Of a DNA stretch of 64,000 nt, positions 23,773 to 34,245 are shown piece by piece. The notes beneath the pieces were generated by a model, which did not search any database, had not been told where the DNA came from, and saw only the letters and a program-made list of their open reading frames with translations. The stretch is taken from positions 124,001-188,000 of the forward strand of contig JACVRA010000052.1 of the NCBI GenBank assembly GCA_019828545.1, given 5' to 3'. A program made the translations under genes and the position numbers. The stretch comes from Paracamarosporium sp. OC-R06-R3. Lineage: Eukaryota; Ascomycota; Dothideomycetes; Pleosporales; Didymosphaeriaceae. Numbering within the stretch: position 1 is the first letter of the stretch; the number at the start of each line of letters is the position of its first letter.

Positions 23773-25601
23773 ATGGGCGCTCGTAGTGCGGACTGCAAGT
23801 CCACAGTGTGAAAAAAACGAAGTAGAAGATGTTGAATCCGCAGAGTGGACGAACGAATAGGTAGACGTGCATAGCGTGGATGTTGGCTCTTTTTAGTGCC
23901 CCTTTTCGGCAGGTTGTTTCACAGCGAGCGAATGTAGATCGTCAGTGTAGCGCTTTTAACTCGCATTTACAGGGTTGGAATAGATTGTTACTTTCGGTTG
24001 AGTAACGGCTGGGAGGTTCCTCTGTATGCGTGCACGTAGTAATGTCGTTATCTATCTTTTGCCCACGTGGTTGTCTTCGCCGTGGTGTCGCTGTCTTGTA
24101 TTCGCTGCCATGTACTTGTTTTGCGAGCATGGATTTTAGGGTTTGAACCTGGTGGAGCGAATTGGTGGTGATGGTGCAAGATGTTACAGGTTATGTGTCG
24201 CTTGTTCGTTCAATCAAATATTGCGGTAGAGCGCTTTTTGCCTGGAAATATGGATGGTCTGGAGATTCCTGACGCGTTTCTACGTGTAGATGCAGGGGCT
24301 TCTGAAAGTGGGTAGGGTACGATGCTCAGGGTTTGGATGGCATGCTCGTTCTAGAGGTAGATCTTGGAGCTTTGGGTGCGCTTGCTTGTTTGAGATGGGG
24401 TTTGAGTTGGGCAGAGGGAGGGGGATGGATGGATGGGCTGTTGGGGTAATTCTTTGTCTTGTTGAGTATGGCGCTTTGATAATGTGGATGTGCGCAGCTG
24501 TTAGGGAGCGCAGTGGACGATTTAATATATAAGTATGTCTTTGGGATAAAATGAAATCCTTTGGTTTTCGTCGCCTGGTGCTGTCTCTTGTGCTTGGTAA
24601 GGTCCTGTGTTTGGAAACTATGTACGATTTGCGTGTTCGTCCAGAGATCGAAGTGCTATGCAAATGGGAAGTATGATGTTACACCCTACCAGAATAAGCG
24701 CCAGAGAACTAGGAAATGTTCCAAAGTCGCATGAATAACCTCTTCTGTGAGCCCCTAATAGTCCTGCAGCAACGACGATCGAATATAATGTAGACGCTAA
24801 GCGACAAGCGCCATCACAGTGACATACCCACGGATCTGCAATGGCCGTGGTCACAAGCAAAGTTTCAAAGTCTCTGCTGGCGTCATCCTCTCTTTTCCGA
24901 ATAACTGTTGCCAGACGTTGCGAAACACCGGATCATTCAACCGCGATGCGATCCCAAAAGTGCAACCCTAGCCTTGCATCTGCATCGACGGAAGGTTAAC
25001 GCCAGCAGCTCCAGAAGACTAGCATATTCTCCAGTTAACATGCAGCTGAGCGATGACAATCCCTGGGGGCTCTCCACTATCGTGGCTTTGTTTTGGTGGC
25101 ACGGACTCGGATGATGGTCCACTAGACCCGGACAGCCACTCTCAAGTCCGGATCGGGCTGTTCTGAATAAGAACTACACCTAAAAGGGTTAGACTATGGA
25201 GTACTCTAAATACAGCCGATCCCATCGTCAGTCCTCCTCCGAACAGCCGCTTCCAGATACGTCATGGCCCGTCTCTTCTAGCAGGCGTCCTTGCACGAGG
25301 GCAGTGTGGGCAGCAGTTTGCGCATCCTTGATTACGTTCCTGCAAAAGATCACAAGGGAGTCTGTGAGGATGGTTATTACTAGGATAGGTTATTTTAATG
25401 TGATCGACTATGCGGAAACAATAAACGACATAAACGAGCTAAGAGAGAGCTGCATCTTTTGCGGGTCGTAGTCATGGCTTATAAAGTCCGGCGGCTACCC
25501 TTACGGTAATGAAGACATCGCACGATCAAAGGCTACATCTATACATTCGCTTCCCCCATTCTGAATACCAACCCATCGAGAACAGTTCGACATTTGCGAC
25601 C
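23773..25601. other. Intergenic region, no gene recognised
   Basis: About 1.8 kb. It contains several G/T-rich stretches (24100-24450) and small frames without domain signals. The end is the promoter of the esterase gene, with a TATA box at 25480. Confidence 0.5.
25480..25485 (+). promoter_or_regulatory. TATA box of the secreted esterase gene
   Basis: TATAAA lies 117 bp upstream of the ATG at 25602. An upstream in-frame ATG at 25509 would place the start only about 25 bp from the TATA box, and its N-terminus would hide the signal peptide. Confidence 0.45.
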
Positions 25602-26567
25602 ATGAAGACTGCAAGTGCTATCACCCTTGGCTTCATTGCCGCCGCTTCTGCCAATCCCCTCCGCTTCAACACCCACGTTGGAACCGGCACTCCAGGCTGT
25701 GGAAAGACTCATAACTCGGGATTCAACTCCAACCCAGACAGCCACACAATCACTTCTGGCGGTCGCAGCCGTACATATGGGGTCCGAGTCCCAGATGGAT
25801 ACAACGACGACACCAATAAGCCACGCAAAATCATCTTTGATTTCCACGGCCGTAATGGAAGCCCGGAAGACCAGTACAAAAACTCCAAATACGACTCGTA
25901 CGACGCTGGAAAGGAGTACATTGGCGTCTACCCTGCAGGCGTGGACGCCGCCTGGCAAGGCGCTCCATATGCTGTAGAAGGAGTAGACGATGTGTTGTTC
26001 GTCAAGGACTTGCTCGCACATATGCGCGACGAATATTGTATTGATGACAAGCATGTATATGCATCTGGCAAGAGCAATGGCGGAGGGTTCGTTGATACGC
26101 TGGCTTGCTCTGACGAGGGCGATGAGTTCGCTGCTTTCGCCATGGCGGCAGCAGCATTGTACGACGACACAAGCAAGGGCCGCTGCACGAAGAAGCGTGC
26201 TATCCTCGAAGCGCACGGCGGCGAAGATGCAACTATCCCCTACGACGGTGGGCACACTGGATCCGGCGGCGATGTCCCCAATGTCGACGACTGGGTCACT
26301 TGGTGGGGAGAGCGCGATGGATGTGTAGCGGACGCGGAGACGACTACCGAGCAAGATGGATACAACACGACGACGTATTCGTGTAATGGTCTGGAGGATG
26401 TTGTCAAGCACTACAAGATCTTTGACCTGGGACACTGCTGGCCTTCCTCCACAGGCGACAACTCGGATGGGTCGCGCAGCTACTGCAAAGACCACTCGCT
26501 GGACTTCACGCCGAAGGTATTGGATTTCTTCAGCAAATGGGACTTGGTCAACGCACCCAAGAATTAG
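25602..26567 (+). CDS. Secreted feruloyl esterase-like / polyhydroxybutyrate-depolymerase-type esterase (CE1-like)
   Basis: This intronless gene encodes 321 residues. The signal peptide is MKTASAITLGFIAAASANP. The alpha/beta-hydrolase core shows RTYGVRVPDGY, IIFDFHGRNGS (oxyanion loop), the nucleophile Ser158 in the elbow ASGKSNGGG, an aspartate in HGGEDATIPYDGG, and His278 in DLGHCWPS. This order and these motifs match the fungal feruloyl esterase C / LpqC-like group. That group releases ferulic or related acids ester-linked to plant hemicellulose and pectin outside the cell. Six or more cysteines probably form disulfides. The ATG at 25602 is preferred because it gives a clean signal peptide. 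With the cutinase and xylose reductase in the same window it fits a plant-biomass lifestyle. The exact substrate (feruloyl, acetyl or polyester) cannot be read from sequence. Confidence 0.85.
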   Translation: MKTASAITLGFIAAASANPLRFNTHVGTGTPGCGKTHNSGFNSNPDSHTITSGGRSRTYGVRVPDGYNDDTNKPRKIIFDFHGRNGSPEDQYKNSKYDSYDAGKEYIGVYPAGVDAAWQGAPYAVEGVDDVLFVKDLLAHMRDEYCIDDKHVYASGKSNGGGFVDTLACSDEGDEFAAFAMAAAALYDDTSKGRCTKKRAILEAHGGEDATIPYDGGHTGSGGDVPNVDDWVTWWGERDGCVADAETTTEQDGYNTTTYSCNGLEDVVKHYKIFDLGHCWPSSTGDNSDGSRSYCKDHSLDFTPKVLDFFSKWDLVNAPKN

Positions 26568-26912
26568 GGTAGCGGTGGAGATTATCTTGACATGCCTTCG
26601 TCCGGGCCTTGTTGAATTGTATATATTTTCGTAGATTTGTCCTGTGCATTGGACGGCGTTGGCTCTTTTGTTCACTAGCTTTGCATTACATTGCATTGCT
26701 GTTTGCTATGGCTTTTTGTATCCTTATTACTATTATGCGTTATAACTAAGAGATACCTATAGAGAATACACCAAGATCTACAGACAGCCCGCATGGCGAT
26801 CATGCATTCTATGAGTAATCTCCGTACATGTTGTCATGGTCGAGATACCGTATTTCCAACAGTAATAGTACCTAATCCCGTCAATGACTGGCTTGTTAAA
26901 CAGGCTATTATG
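26568..26912. other. Convergent intergenic region
   Basis: 345 bp of AT-rich sequence between the 3' ends of two convergent genes. No feature is seen beyond likely overlapping 3' UTRs. Confidence 0.5.
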
Positions 26913-29000
26913 TCACCCCATTCCGATACGCAAGTCGGTTATCTGGTCTAGTACCGCACTTGTGCTATACTCTCTCCCCGCAACTTCTAACCTGTCTCTC
27001 AGCGATACCGCGTTCCGCCTATCGTCCACCACATTCGTCAACACATGATAGTCGATTACAGCGAAATCGCTCGTGTCAATGTCCTTCCAAGACAGCGCTC
27101 TTATCTTTGCAATTATGACAAAGGCCAACAACAGTCCCGCAACAGCCGCATACGCGTACACAGTCTCGCGACCGGGAATAGAACGCTTGTCAACAATGCA
27201 GTAAGAACCTTCCACATAGTTTTCAGGTGGTAGATTAGGTTGCTGTCTCGTACCATTTTCTGCTGCTATTGGTAAGAGGTAGGGCACGAGCTGTAAATAC
27301 GTCGGTTGAAACAAGTACACAGGCAGCGTTACGAGGTTCCTCAACCAATCTCTACCTATATTGAGTCCAGCCGTAGTATTGAACAACGATGACCACAACT
27401 GAACGCCGATAGTCTGCGTCAATAGATACTGCGCCGATCGGACGCCGTAAAACCTGGCATCGTCTCCATCATCACGATTTGGACGATACAGTATAACATC
27501 TAAAGCAGCGAAGAGTGCAGCTGATGTGATGTTCTGAGGTTGCGGATCGGACAGGTCGGCGACGTCCAGGATGTCAAAGCCGGAGCGTGAGAAGGTGAGT
27601 GTAGCATTGCGGCGGTAGAAGCGGAAAAATGTTCCCCAATCATCTCTGCCTCCGGGATCCAGGCAGCTACCGTTGGTTGTGGAATAGCCACTTTGACAAG
27701 AGAGCCAGCCTGTCAAGTGTTCATGGTTAGTAACCAATTACGCGTGTGTGACAGTCTGTAGAGCTTACCTGCTGCGAGCAGGCCGTCAGGATTCCGCTCA
27801 GCAACACACATCAGTGTCGAATATTCGGTGGTTGCGTTCAACCCTCCATATATCGCACAATCCTTGTTCTCTGAAAATGCTAGTGTTTCCACGCTAGAAT
27901 CCCACATGTCCACTTGATAAAAGGGTGCATTTTCGATACGGAAACCTGCCATTCCAACGCTCTCGTTCGCCCTGGGAAATGGCCACGGAGTAACAGTTGA
28001 ATACGGACCCGCTATCAAGTACGAATTACAGTTGTTATCAGGTTTACAGGCCGGATCGATATGGTCAATTTGCCAGGATAGTGCGGGATCCTGAAGCATG
28101 ACTTGAATATACCGCGAGACTAAAGGAGCGATGACAGCGCGAGTGGCGTTTGCGATGGCCGGGTCAAATGTGGCGAGGCCAGCGGATACATTCATCGACT
28201 TGACATTGAACATGATAGTTGTCTGGTCGATATCGGCTGTCTTTGATCAGCTTGAGCGAGAGTAAGGAAACCAGAAGAATTGTACCCATGAGTATGATCC
28301 CGGGGCCAGGGATGAGAACAACGACGAACAACAGCCGCGCAAACGTCCACCTTGAATAGCTCCCATCTTTCCACCACTCTCTCCACTTCCTTTGCCTCGA
28401 AGTAACACCGTTTTCATTCGCTTGGACCACCTCTCGACCTCTCCAGAGTCTTACAGAGGCTCTCACTACCCATCTCCGAAATCTCCTCCACAAAAGCCTT
28501 CCCAAACCCTCTATGCCTGTACTCGACATGACACTCAAGAACCACTCTAGCTTTACGAACCCATGGTTTCGCTTTCTATCATTCAATTTCCGCCATACGA
28601 TGGTATCGAACGTGTCTTCGACCGCAAAAGCGAAGCATATGTCACCTGCTTTGGCGAAGACAGCAAGGATCCAGGTTCCGAGGGAGGCAGATACGCGTCC
28701 GAGGAGCGCGTTTTGGTGAGGTGCGGACCAAGCGGTATAGAGAGTAAGACCGTAGATAGCGAGGCTAATAGTAGGACGGAACCAGTACTTGCCGATGTCC
28801 AAGAGAAGTCTGAAAGTGGATTTTGCGTTGCGCGTGAAGTTCTCAAAGAACTGCAGAAGAGAGCCCTTACTCGGTGGTGCAGACTGGTTTGATGCAGAGT
28901 TAGCGTTTCCATTAGTCACTGCTGGTTGAGGGAGACTAGCTCCATTCAAAACAGCATGCTGTAAAGGTAGGTTTTGGAGTGGGATAGTCGATCCGTTCAT
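26913..29000 (-). CDS. Large orphan membrane protein, unknown function
   Basis: Exons 28286-29000, 27769-28236 and 26913-27709 (minus) give 659 residues. I do not recognise a family. Predicted membrane segments are at about residues 63-85 (FRPTISLAIYGLTLYTAW), 95-118 (GTWILAVFAKAGDICFAFAV), 215-245 (FARLLFVVVLIPGPGIILMG) and near the C-terminus (VYAYAAVAGLLLAFVIIAKI). Between the third and fourth lies a region of about 330 residues with several N-x-S/T sites and paired cysteines (ACKPDNNCNSY, CLDPGG), suggesting an extracellular or lumenal domain. The cytosolic tail is about 60 residues. Three TMs before a large ectodomain and one after is an unusual layout. The ATG at 29000 is used because the frame extension above it starts with GTG. 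Both splice junctions (49 and 59 nt introns) keep phase. It is probably one of the many lineage-specific fungal membrane proteins. Confidence 0.75.
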
Positions 29001-29500
29001 GGCAGCAATTTGGAGTCTCACATAGCCTGTCACTTTCTAGCGCAAACATCATATATCTAGGACTCGGATATAATGCACGGCTCTGCTCTCAGGTTGTATG
29101 TTCGGAGGACGCGCTGGCGTGCTCGACCTCGTCTAGCCCTGCGCTCGACATACGAGCCATTACCCTGTCGGCATCAGCTGTCAGCGCCACAACAGCCGCA
29201 TTCAGTATCGAATCGGACTGTTTTGGAAACTATTTCCTTAACTCCATATCTGATAACAATGACCTTGTTGGCTGATAAATATAACTAACTTCCTACGCGA
29301 GGCAAGGAGAGTTTATACTATCGTCGCTTGTCTGCTTTGCCGCTATAATACGAGATTGTTGATCTTGTGGCCACTCATCAGCAGCGCTTTGATCTCCAAC
29401 CATATTTTGCTCTGATATTTCGCAAAGTCAGAGTCATCCTTGCTATCTAACACAAGCCCGTCAACAATATATTCTTCTCTCTCCATCTCAGCTTGTCATC
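29001..29500. other. Divergent promoter region
   Basis: About 500 bp between the divergent starts of the orphan membrane protein and the GPI-anchored protein. No gene or clear motif is seen beyond AT-rich patches. Confidence 0.45.
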
Positions 29501-29998
29501 ATGTTAATTGCAGTGTTTCTAATCCTTGTCGTATCATCCGCTAATGCGACTTTCCAAGCTGCAAAGCGATCTATACGCGATACCTGTGGGTTCTCTCCTG
29601 TTGACTGTGGAAATGGCTGGTGCTGCTTCGCTGCCATGAAGTGCATCCCCGGTGACCCTCCCATATGCCAGGACCTTCTTATTCCAGATTTCACCATTGA
29701 GGCGGGACCGTACAGCAGTCTAGATCTAGGTCAACTGACAAGTCTGGGACTCACGATAAGCACATTTCCACGGACGACTTTGACAGCAACCACTGCATTA
29801 CCGACGTATTCGGACAACGAAGTGGAAACAACTACAGGTGCTAGAAGTTTGTTCTTCACAAAACCGACGGCTGTTGAGACTACGGTGACAACGTCCTCGA
29901 CGGATTCGACGGCTGCCGCTGCCTCGCCTACTTTGCACCCGATTCTTGCCGTTGGAGGAATTGCTGCGGCCTATGCAGGGCTTTTGATGAGAAATTGA
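29501..29998 (+). CDS. Small GPI-anchored six-cysteine surface protein
   Basis: This intronless gene encodes 165 residues. The N-terminus (MLIAVFLILVVSSANATF) is a signal peptide. Residues 28-56 carry a compact cysteine module, C-x6-C-x4-CC-x5-C-x7-C, enough for three disulfides. A Ser/Thr-rich stalk follows, then a C-terminal hydrophobic segment (PILAVGGIAAAYAGLLMRN) preceded by small residues, as for GPI attachment. The protein would sit on the plasma membrane or in the cell wall. I recognise no named family, although short CG-x-x-x-x-DC-GxGWCC modules are common in secreted proteins of filamentous ascomycetes. Function is unknown; possible roles are wall organisation or host contact. Confidence 0.7.
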   Translation: MLIAVFLILVVSSANATFQAAKRSIRDTCGFSPVDCGNGWCCFAAMKCIPGDPPICQDLLIPDFTIEAGPYSSLDLGQLTSLGLTISTFPRTTLTATTALPTYSDNEVETTTGARSLFFTKPTAVETTVTTSSTDSTAAAASPTLHPILAVGGIAAAYAGLLMRN

Positions 29999-30315
29999 GG
30001 TAGGTAACGTATCGGGGCGTTCAATGAGAGACATAAGGACTAATTTCAATAGTGAGTCGGGAAAATACGAATGCTTCGGCAATTGAAAGTTTTATGATGA
30101 TCCGTGCTATAGCTGCCTACACGTGTTACCACCTGGATCTACATCAACACCACCGATATTCGTGTGCTATAGTTGGTACAGTGTGTACGACACCGTATCA
30201 CAGTATCATATTCCAGCGAGGTCGTGAGTATTGAAGTATGTAGCGTACACCTTCATTCTCTGTGCTTCTTTCAATATGGTATCTTTGTGTTCGTACGCAG
30301 TACGGATCAGATAAG

Positions 30316-30377
30316 NNNNNNNNNNNNNNNNNNNNNNNNNNNNNNNNNNNNNNNNNNNNNNNNNNNNNNNNNNNNNN
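30316..30377. other. Assembly gap
   Basis: 62 undetermined bases. It sits 85 bp from a hairpin-forming inverted repeat, which may have hindered sequencing or assembly. Confidence 0.98.
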
Positions 30378-30462
30378 TGCTCAGCTAGCTAGAGTCCATT
30401 CAACACTTTGCGTATTATCCTCTTCGCAGTTTGGCAGTTTGTATCGAGTACTGCGATGGTCG

Positions 30463-30553
30463 ACTACGAAGGAGCTCGTTTTTCTTGACTATTCAGCCTG
30501 AGTGGCCTTAGTGCTGTGACTGGATAGTCAATAGAAGCAAGCTCCTTCGTAGT
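30463..30553. repeat. Nested inverted repeat able to form a long hairpin
   Basis: Outer arms ACTACGAAGGAGCT (30463-30476) and AGCTCCTTCGTAGT (30540-30553) are perfect 14-bp complements. Inner arms TTGACTATTCAG (30485-30496) and CTGGATAGTCAA (30520-30531) pair with one mismatch, and the 8-nt internal loops between inner and outer arms are symmetric. The whole 91-bp element would fold as two stems with a 23-nt apical loop. No coding potential is seen. It could be a miniature transposon remnant, a hairpin RNA precursor or a chance palindrome. Confidence 0.75.
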
Positions 30554-31729
30554 ATTAATGACACTTGACCAGCTTTTTACCTGGCACCTTCGTTTGCTCG
30601 CTAGCGATACATTTTGACTCTGTCAGCTTTTGGATGATTCATCATTGATACTTGGATCTATTTCGATTGATCTATATTTGAGCGACATCCGCATATCGAA
30701 GCACGCAGAGATCAAGGATTGTGGGAAGCGGTAACATCGAACACGAATTTGCTCGTTGTTTCTGATGGCCATATACACTGGACAAATTACCGCCGCGAGG
30801 ACCAGGTTCAACGACTGACGGCAGAAAGCTGTGAAGACGACATGGCGATCTTGAGAGTGTATAATTCCGCTCGTACATCGCCGCACTGGACCAATCGTGG
30901 TGATGCCTCGTGCTAGTTGATATCAGTATGGAAACCATGACATCATCCCAATTAAAGTAGCACTTATGGTGCTATCGAACTACGTCATCACTTGCGGTCG
31001 CCCAGGCATATGTCGTGGATTTTCCGATTGTGGAGTTTGTTCCGAAATGCCGACAGCCAGCGTATCGCCGCATTCGCGGTTCTAGCCTACCAAGGATATT
31101 GTCGCTCCATACAGTATGGCAGTACAGTCATAGTAGTATATCCATAGAAGACAAATTGAAGAGTCTAATGTGAACTGAAACAATTTGACAGAAACAACGG
31201 TTCCGCTGAATTCGAAACACGCTATGCTAAAGCTCGTGCGACCTAGCTATACCATGTTTCAATTGTGCCACAATGCCACCCAGGTGAACAACGCAATGGA
31301 AGTGCGAATCTCCGCCCCGAACGAACATAGTTCCTCACTTTTCAAGCATCAGCAAACATGCGACAAATACTTATGTTTCGTACGGCTGCTACAGCTTAAG
31401 ACCCTTTCGGACCGGTCCGTTGCCGCGCTCCTAGCCCGCCGAAGATGCGCATCTAGAACCGTACTAAATGTAACCACCAGCCTAAGGGGCCTAGAGCCCA
31501 GCGCCTAGCGTTAGGGATAACCAAAGGTAGTGAGGCGCTGTCACAAGTTTCCACATGCCTTCCTCGTTTGTCTAGGCGCTCATATCCATACCGTGCGAGA
31601 TGCCGTGGCATGCCAACAATTGTTCGTCGTCTGCCCATACCCATCTTGTGTCCTCGATAACGGCTACAACGTCTGCGAAGCTGGAGCGCTGGCTGTCATC
31701 AAATTTCAGACAACCTAGAGCTGCGCACA

Positions 31730-33469
31730 ATGGCAGGGATACAGCAAGAGAAGAACGTAACGGGCAGACAGATTGCGACCAGCACAGATAAAGATCATGT
31801 TTCCTCATCCTCGAATATCCACCACCAATCCGCTAGCTCTCATCATGCGGCCAACGACGACGACACGCAAAGCGACACAAGGGACATGATTCGCATGGGC
31901 AAAGTTTCGGAGCTACGCAGAAACTACCGACCTTTGAGCAGTCTCGCTTTTACAGTAATCATCCAAGGTACTTGGGAGGTTCTTTTGACGGCGACTACCC
32001 AGGGACTGGTAGATGGTGGGCCAGCAGGTTTGATATGGTCCTATATCTGGACCTTCACCGGCTTCACTTTTATTGTTGCTTCGCTGGCTGAGATGGCATC
32101 AATGGCACCTACTGCCGGTGGACAGTACCACTGGGTGTCGGGGTTCTCGCCTCCATCGGTGCAAAAGCCCTTCAGCTTCTTCATTGGTTGGATGTCAACT
32201 CTCTCCTGGCAAGCCGGTACAGCTTCGGGCCCATACCTTGTAGGCACACTCATCCAGGCCTGTGCCATTGTTGTTTACCCTGATTTTGCGCCAACCGGTT
32301 GGCAAGGAACGCTAATGGTCATTGCCATCACATTTCTGGTTTGGGTGTTGAACATCTGGGGCGCGAATTTGATGCCACTATTTCAGAACATGATGCTGGT
32401 GCTCCACATCATCGGCTTTCTCGTCATCGTCATAGTGCTGTGGGCTCTCTCACCTCGCACACCAGCTAAAGTCACGTTCACCGATTTCACAAATGATGGT
32501 GGTTGGAATTCAATGGGCCTGGCATTGATGGTTGGGCAGATATCTGCAATATATGCCTGTATCAGTGAGTAGCCTGGTGTTCGCATGTAACAATTTGTCT
32601 GTCACTAACGAAAAATAGGCACCGACGCAGCTGCGCACATGTCAGAAGAAACCAAAGATGCTGGAAAGACCGTCCCACGGGCTATGCTAGGAGCCTATTT
32701 TTTGAACGGCGCCTTGGGCTTAGTGTTTCTCATCACTTACATGTTCATGATGACCGACGTGACGACAGCTCTGGAGGATGCGACTGGATACCCGCACATT
32801 TGGGTGTTCAGTCAGGCGGTCCCGAAAGGAGCTGTTGTTGTACTAAACGTTATTCCAACCGTGCTTATCTTTGCGGGTACGCTCTCCTTCAACTTATCCA
32901 CATCAAGGCAGACGTGGGCTTTTGCAAGAGATGAAGGGCTTCCATTCAGTGCATGGCTAGGAAAGGTACATAAGGATCTCCATGTACCGGTCAACGCCAT
33001 CACTTTGACTTGTATTGTCACTGTGCTGTTATCTCTGATCAACATCGGGTCCAACGCAGCCTTCAATGCTAGTACGTCGACGATATAACTTCCGTTCATA
33101 AAACGGTCAGCTAACCTACAGATAGTCATCTCACTCAACGTAGTCTCGCTCATGATTACCTACATGTTCAGCATTGGGGCCGTCCTATACCGTCGCATCT
33201 ACCAACCCGAGCTACTACCGCGCTGCAGATGGTCACTTGGACGCTTTGGTATTCTTGTCAATAGTGTCGGACTTCTCTACGCCACTCATTCCTTTTTCTG
33301 GAGTTTCTGGCCAAATGCAACGCCGACTACGTTGGAAGACTTCAATTGGGCTGTCGTCATGTTCGTTTTCGTTGCGGTTATGTCTCTCGTAGACTATGTT
33401 GTCAGAGCAAGGAAGGTATATACGGGGCCTGTGGTTTTGGTAGAGGGGTGGCGGGACTCTAATAATTAG
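31730..33469 (+). CDS. Amino-acid/GABA permease (APC superfamily)
   Basis: Exons 31730-32564, 32619-33071 and 33126-33469 give 543 residues, normal for fungal GABA/choline-type permeases of the plasma membrane. A hydrophilic N-terminus of about 65 residues precedes 12 predicted membrane helices. Family landmarks are SLAFTVIIQGTWEVLL (TM1), EMASMAPTAGGQYHWVS, and the loop TDAAAHMSEETKDAGKTVPR. That loop becomes continuous only after the first intron is removed. The third exon needs the acceptor CAGATAG rather than the CAG four bases earlier to keep frame. It is followed on the same strand, 776 bp later, by a D-amino-acid oxidase, so uptake of an amino acid followed by oxidation is plausible. 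The substrate cannot be assigned; the UGA4/HNM1-like group includes GABA, choline and polyamine carriers. Confidence 0.9.
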
Positions 33470-34245
33470 AATACGCACGTCCTTTTGCTTCCTAGTAGTA
33501 ACAAGGGACACTATATTAGTAGTTAGGAATAGATATGCGTCTAGATCCTACTATTTCGTCTATAATAAGTAATCTTTAATACGTATATAGTAGTACGACG
33601 TATCGTACCAATATTTGTGCGAGGAACATCAAAGCCTGAGTAATACAATTATTGAGAGGAAAGTAATAAGCAGGGCTAAAGAGACAAGAAGGGTTTGTGC
33701 ATGACTAGGGACTGAAGGCATGAGAACCAGTTAAGAAGGAATATATATACACGTTGAAAAGAACGACGAATTAAAAAGGTAAGAGCGTTAAGCAGGAAAG
33801 TAGAGACTAGCTAACGAAAGATCAGATATCGAGGTTTTAGATCACGTAGACTAGCGGCAGATCATTTACGAAGACCGATATACTATAAGCGAACTTGATT
33901 GTTCGACTAGAGGTTGGTACCAACCGTAAGTGCTGATGAACCACCCAAACGTACGAGGCAACAGGGACGCGCGTTCTAGTGACGAGGAAGTTCGATCGGC
34001 AATGCATCGCGCTGTTGCCTGGATGCATCAATAAAAGGAATAATATTCGGAATAGAAATTACAAGTCATGCCGAGCGTCGGTATGACAAGGCCAGGGTGA
34101 TTACAGGCTGGTAGTTCAGGCTAACCCTAACTAGATAGCCACTGCGGAATACGAGCAATACTTCAGCGAGCCGAGCAAACTACATAAGAGGAACGAAACC
34201 CTACCGATTTTATCATTTACCATATCAACTGTTCAAACTAACAAA
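33470..34245. other. AT/TA-rich intergenic stretch, possible decayed transposon
   Basis: About 780 bp. The first 300 bp are strikingly rich in TA steps (TATAATAAG, TACGTATATAGTAG), and the rest is littered with stop codons on both strands. This resembles sequence worn down by repeat-induced point mutation, but no transposon protein, terminal repeat or target duplication is recognisable. The final part is the promoter of the oxidase gene. Confidence 0.3.

Larger units (their letters stand above)
29999..31729. other. Intergenic region with an assembly gap and an imperfect palindrome
   Basis: About 1.7 kb. It includes an N gap at 30316-30377 and the inverted repeat at 30463-30553 described separately. 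Remaining frames (for example 31185-31508) lack coding character. Confidence 0.5.

Noticed and set aside
25539..26696. 385-codon minus-strand frame
   Set aside because: Antisense shadow of the secreted esterase, which has a complete catalytic triad on the plus strand.
29001..29033. Eleven-residue N-terminal extension of the orphan membrane protein
   Set aside because: It would start with GTG; the first ATG is at 29000.
33837..34031. Possible reverse-transcriptase fragment on the minus strand
   Set aside because: A VFVNDLPL stretch faintly recalls a polymerase motif, but flanking residues do not fit any reverse transcriptase and the frame is only 64 codons.
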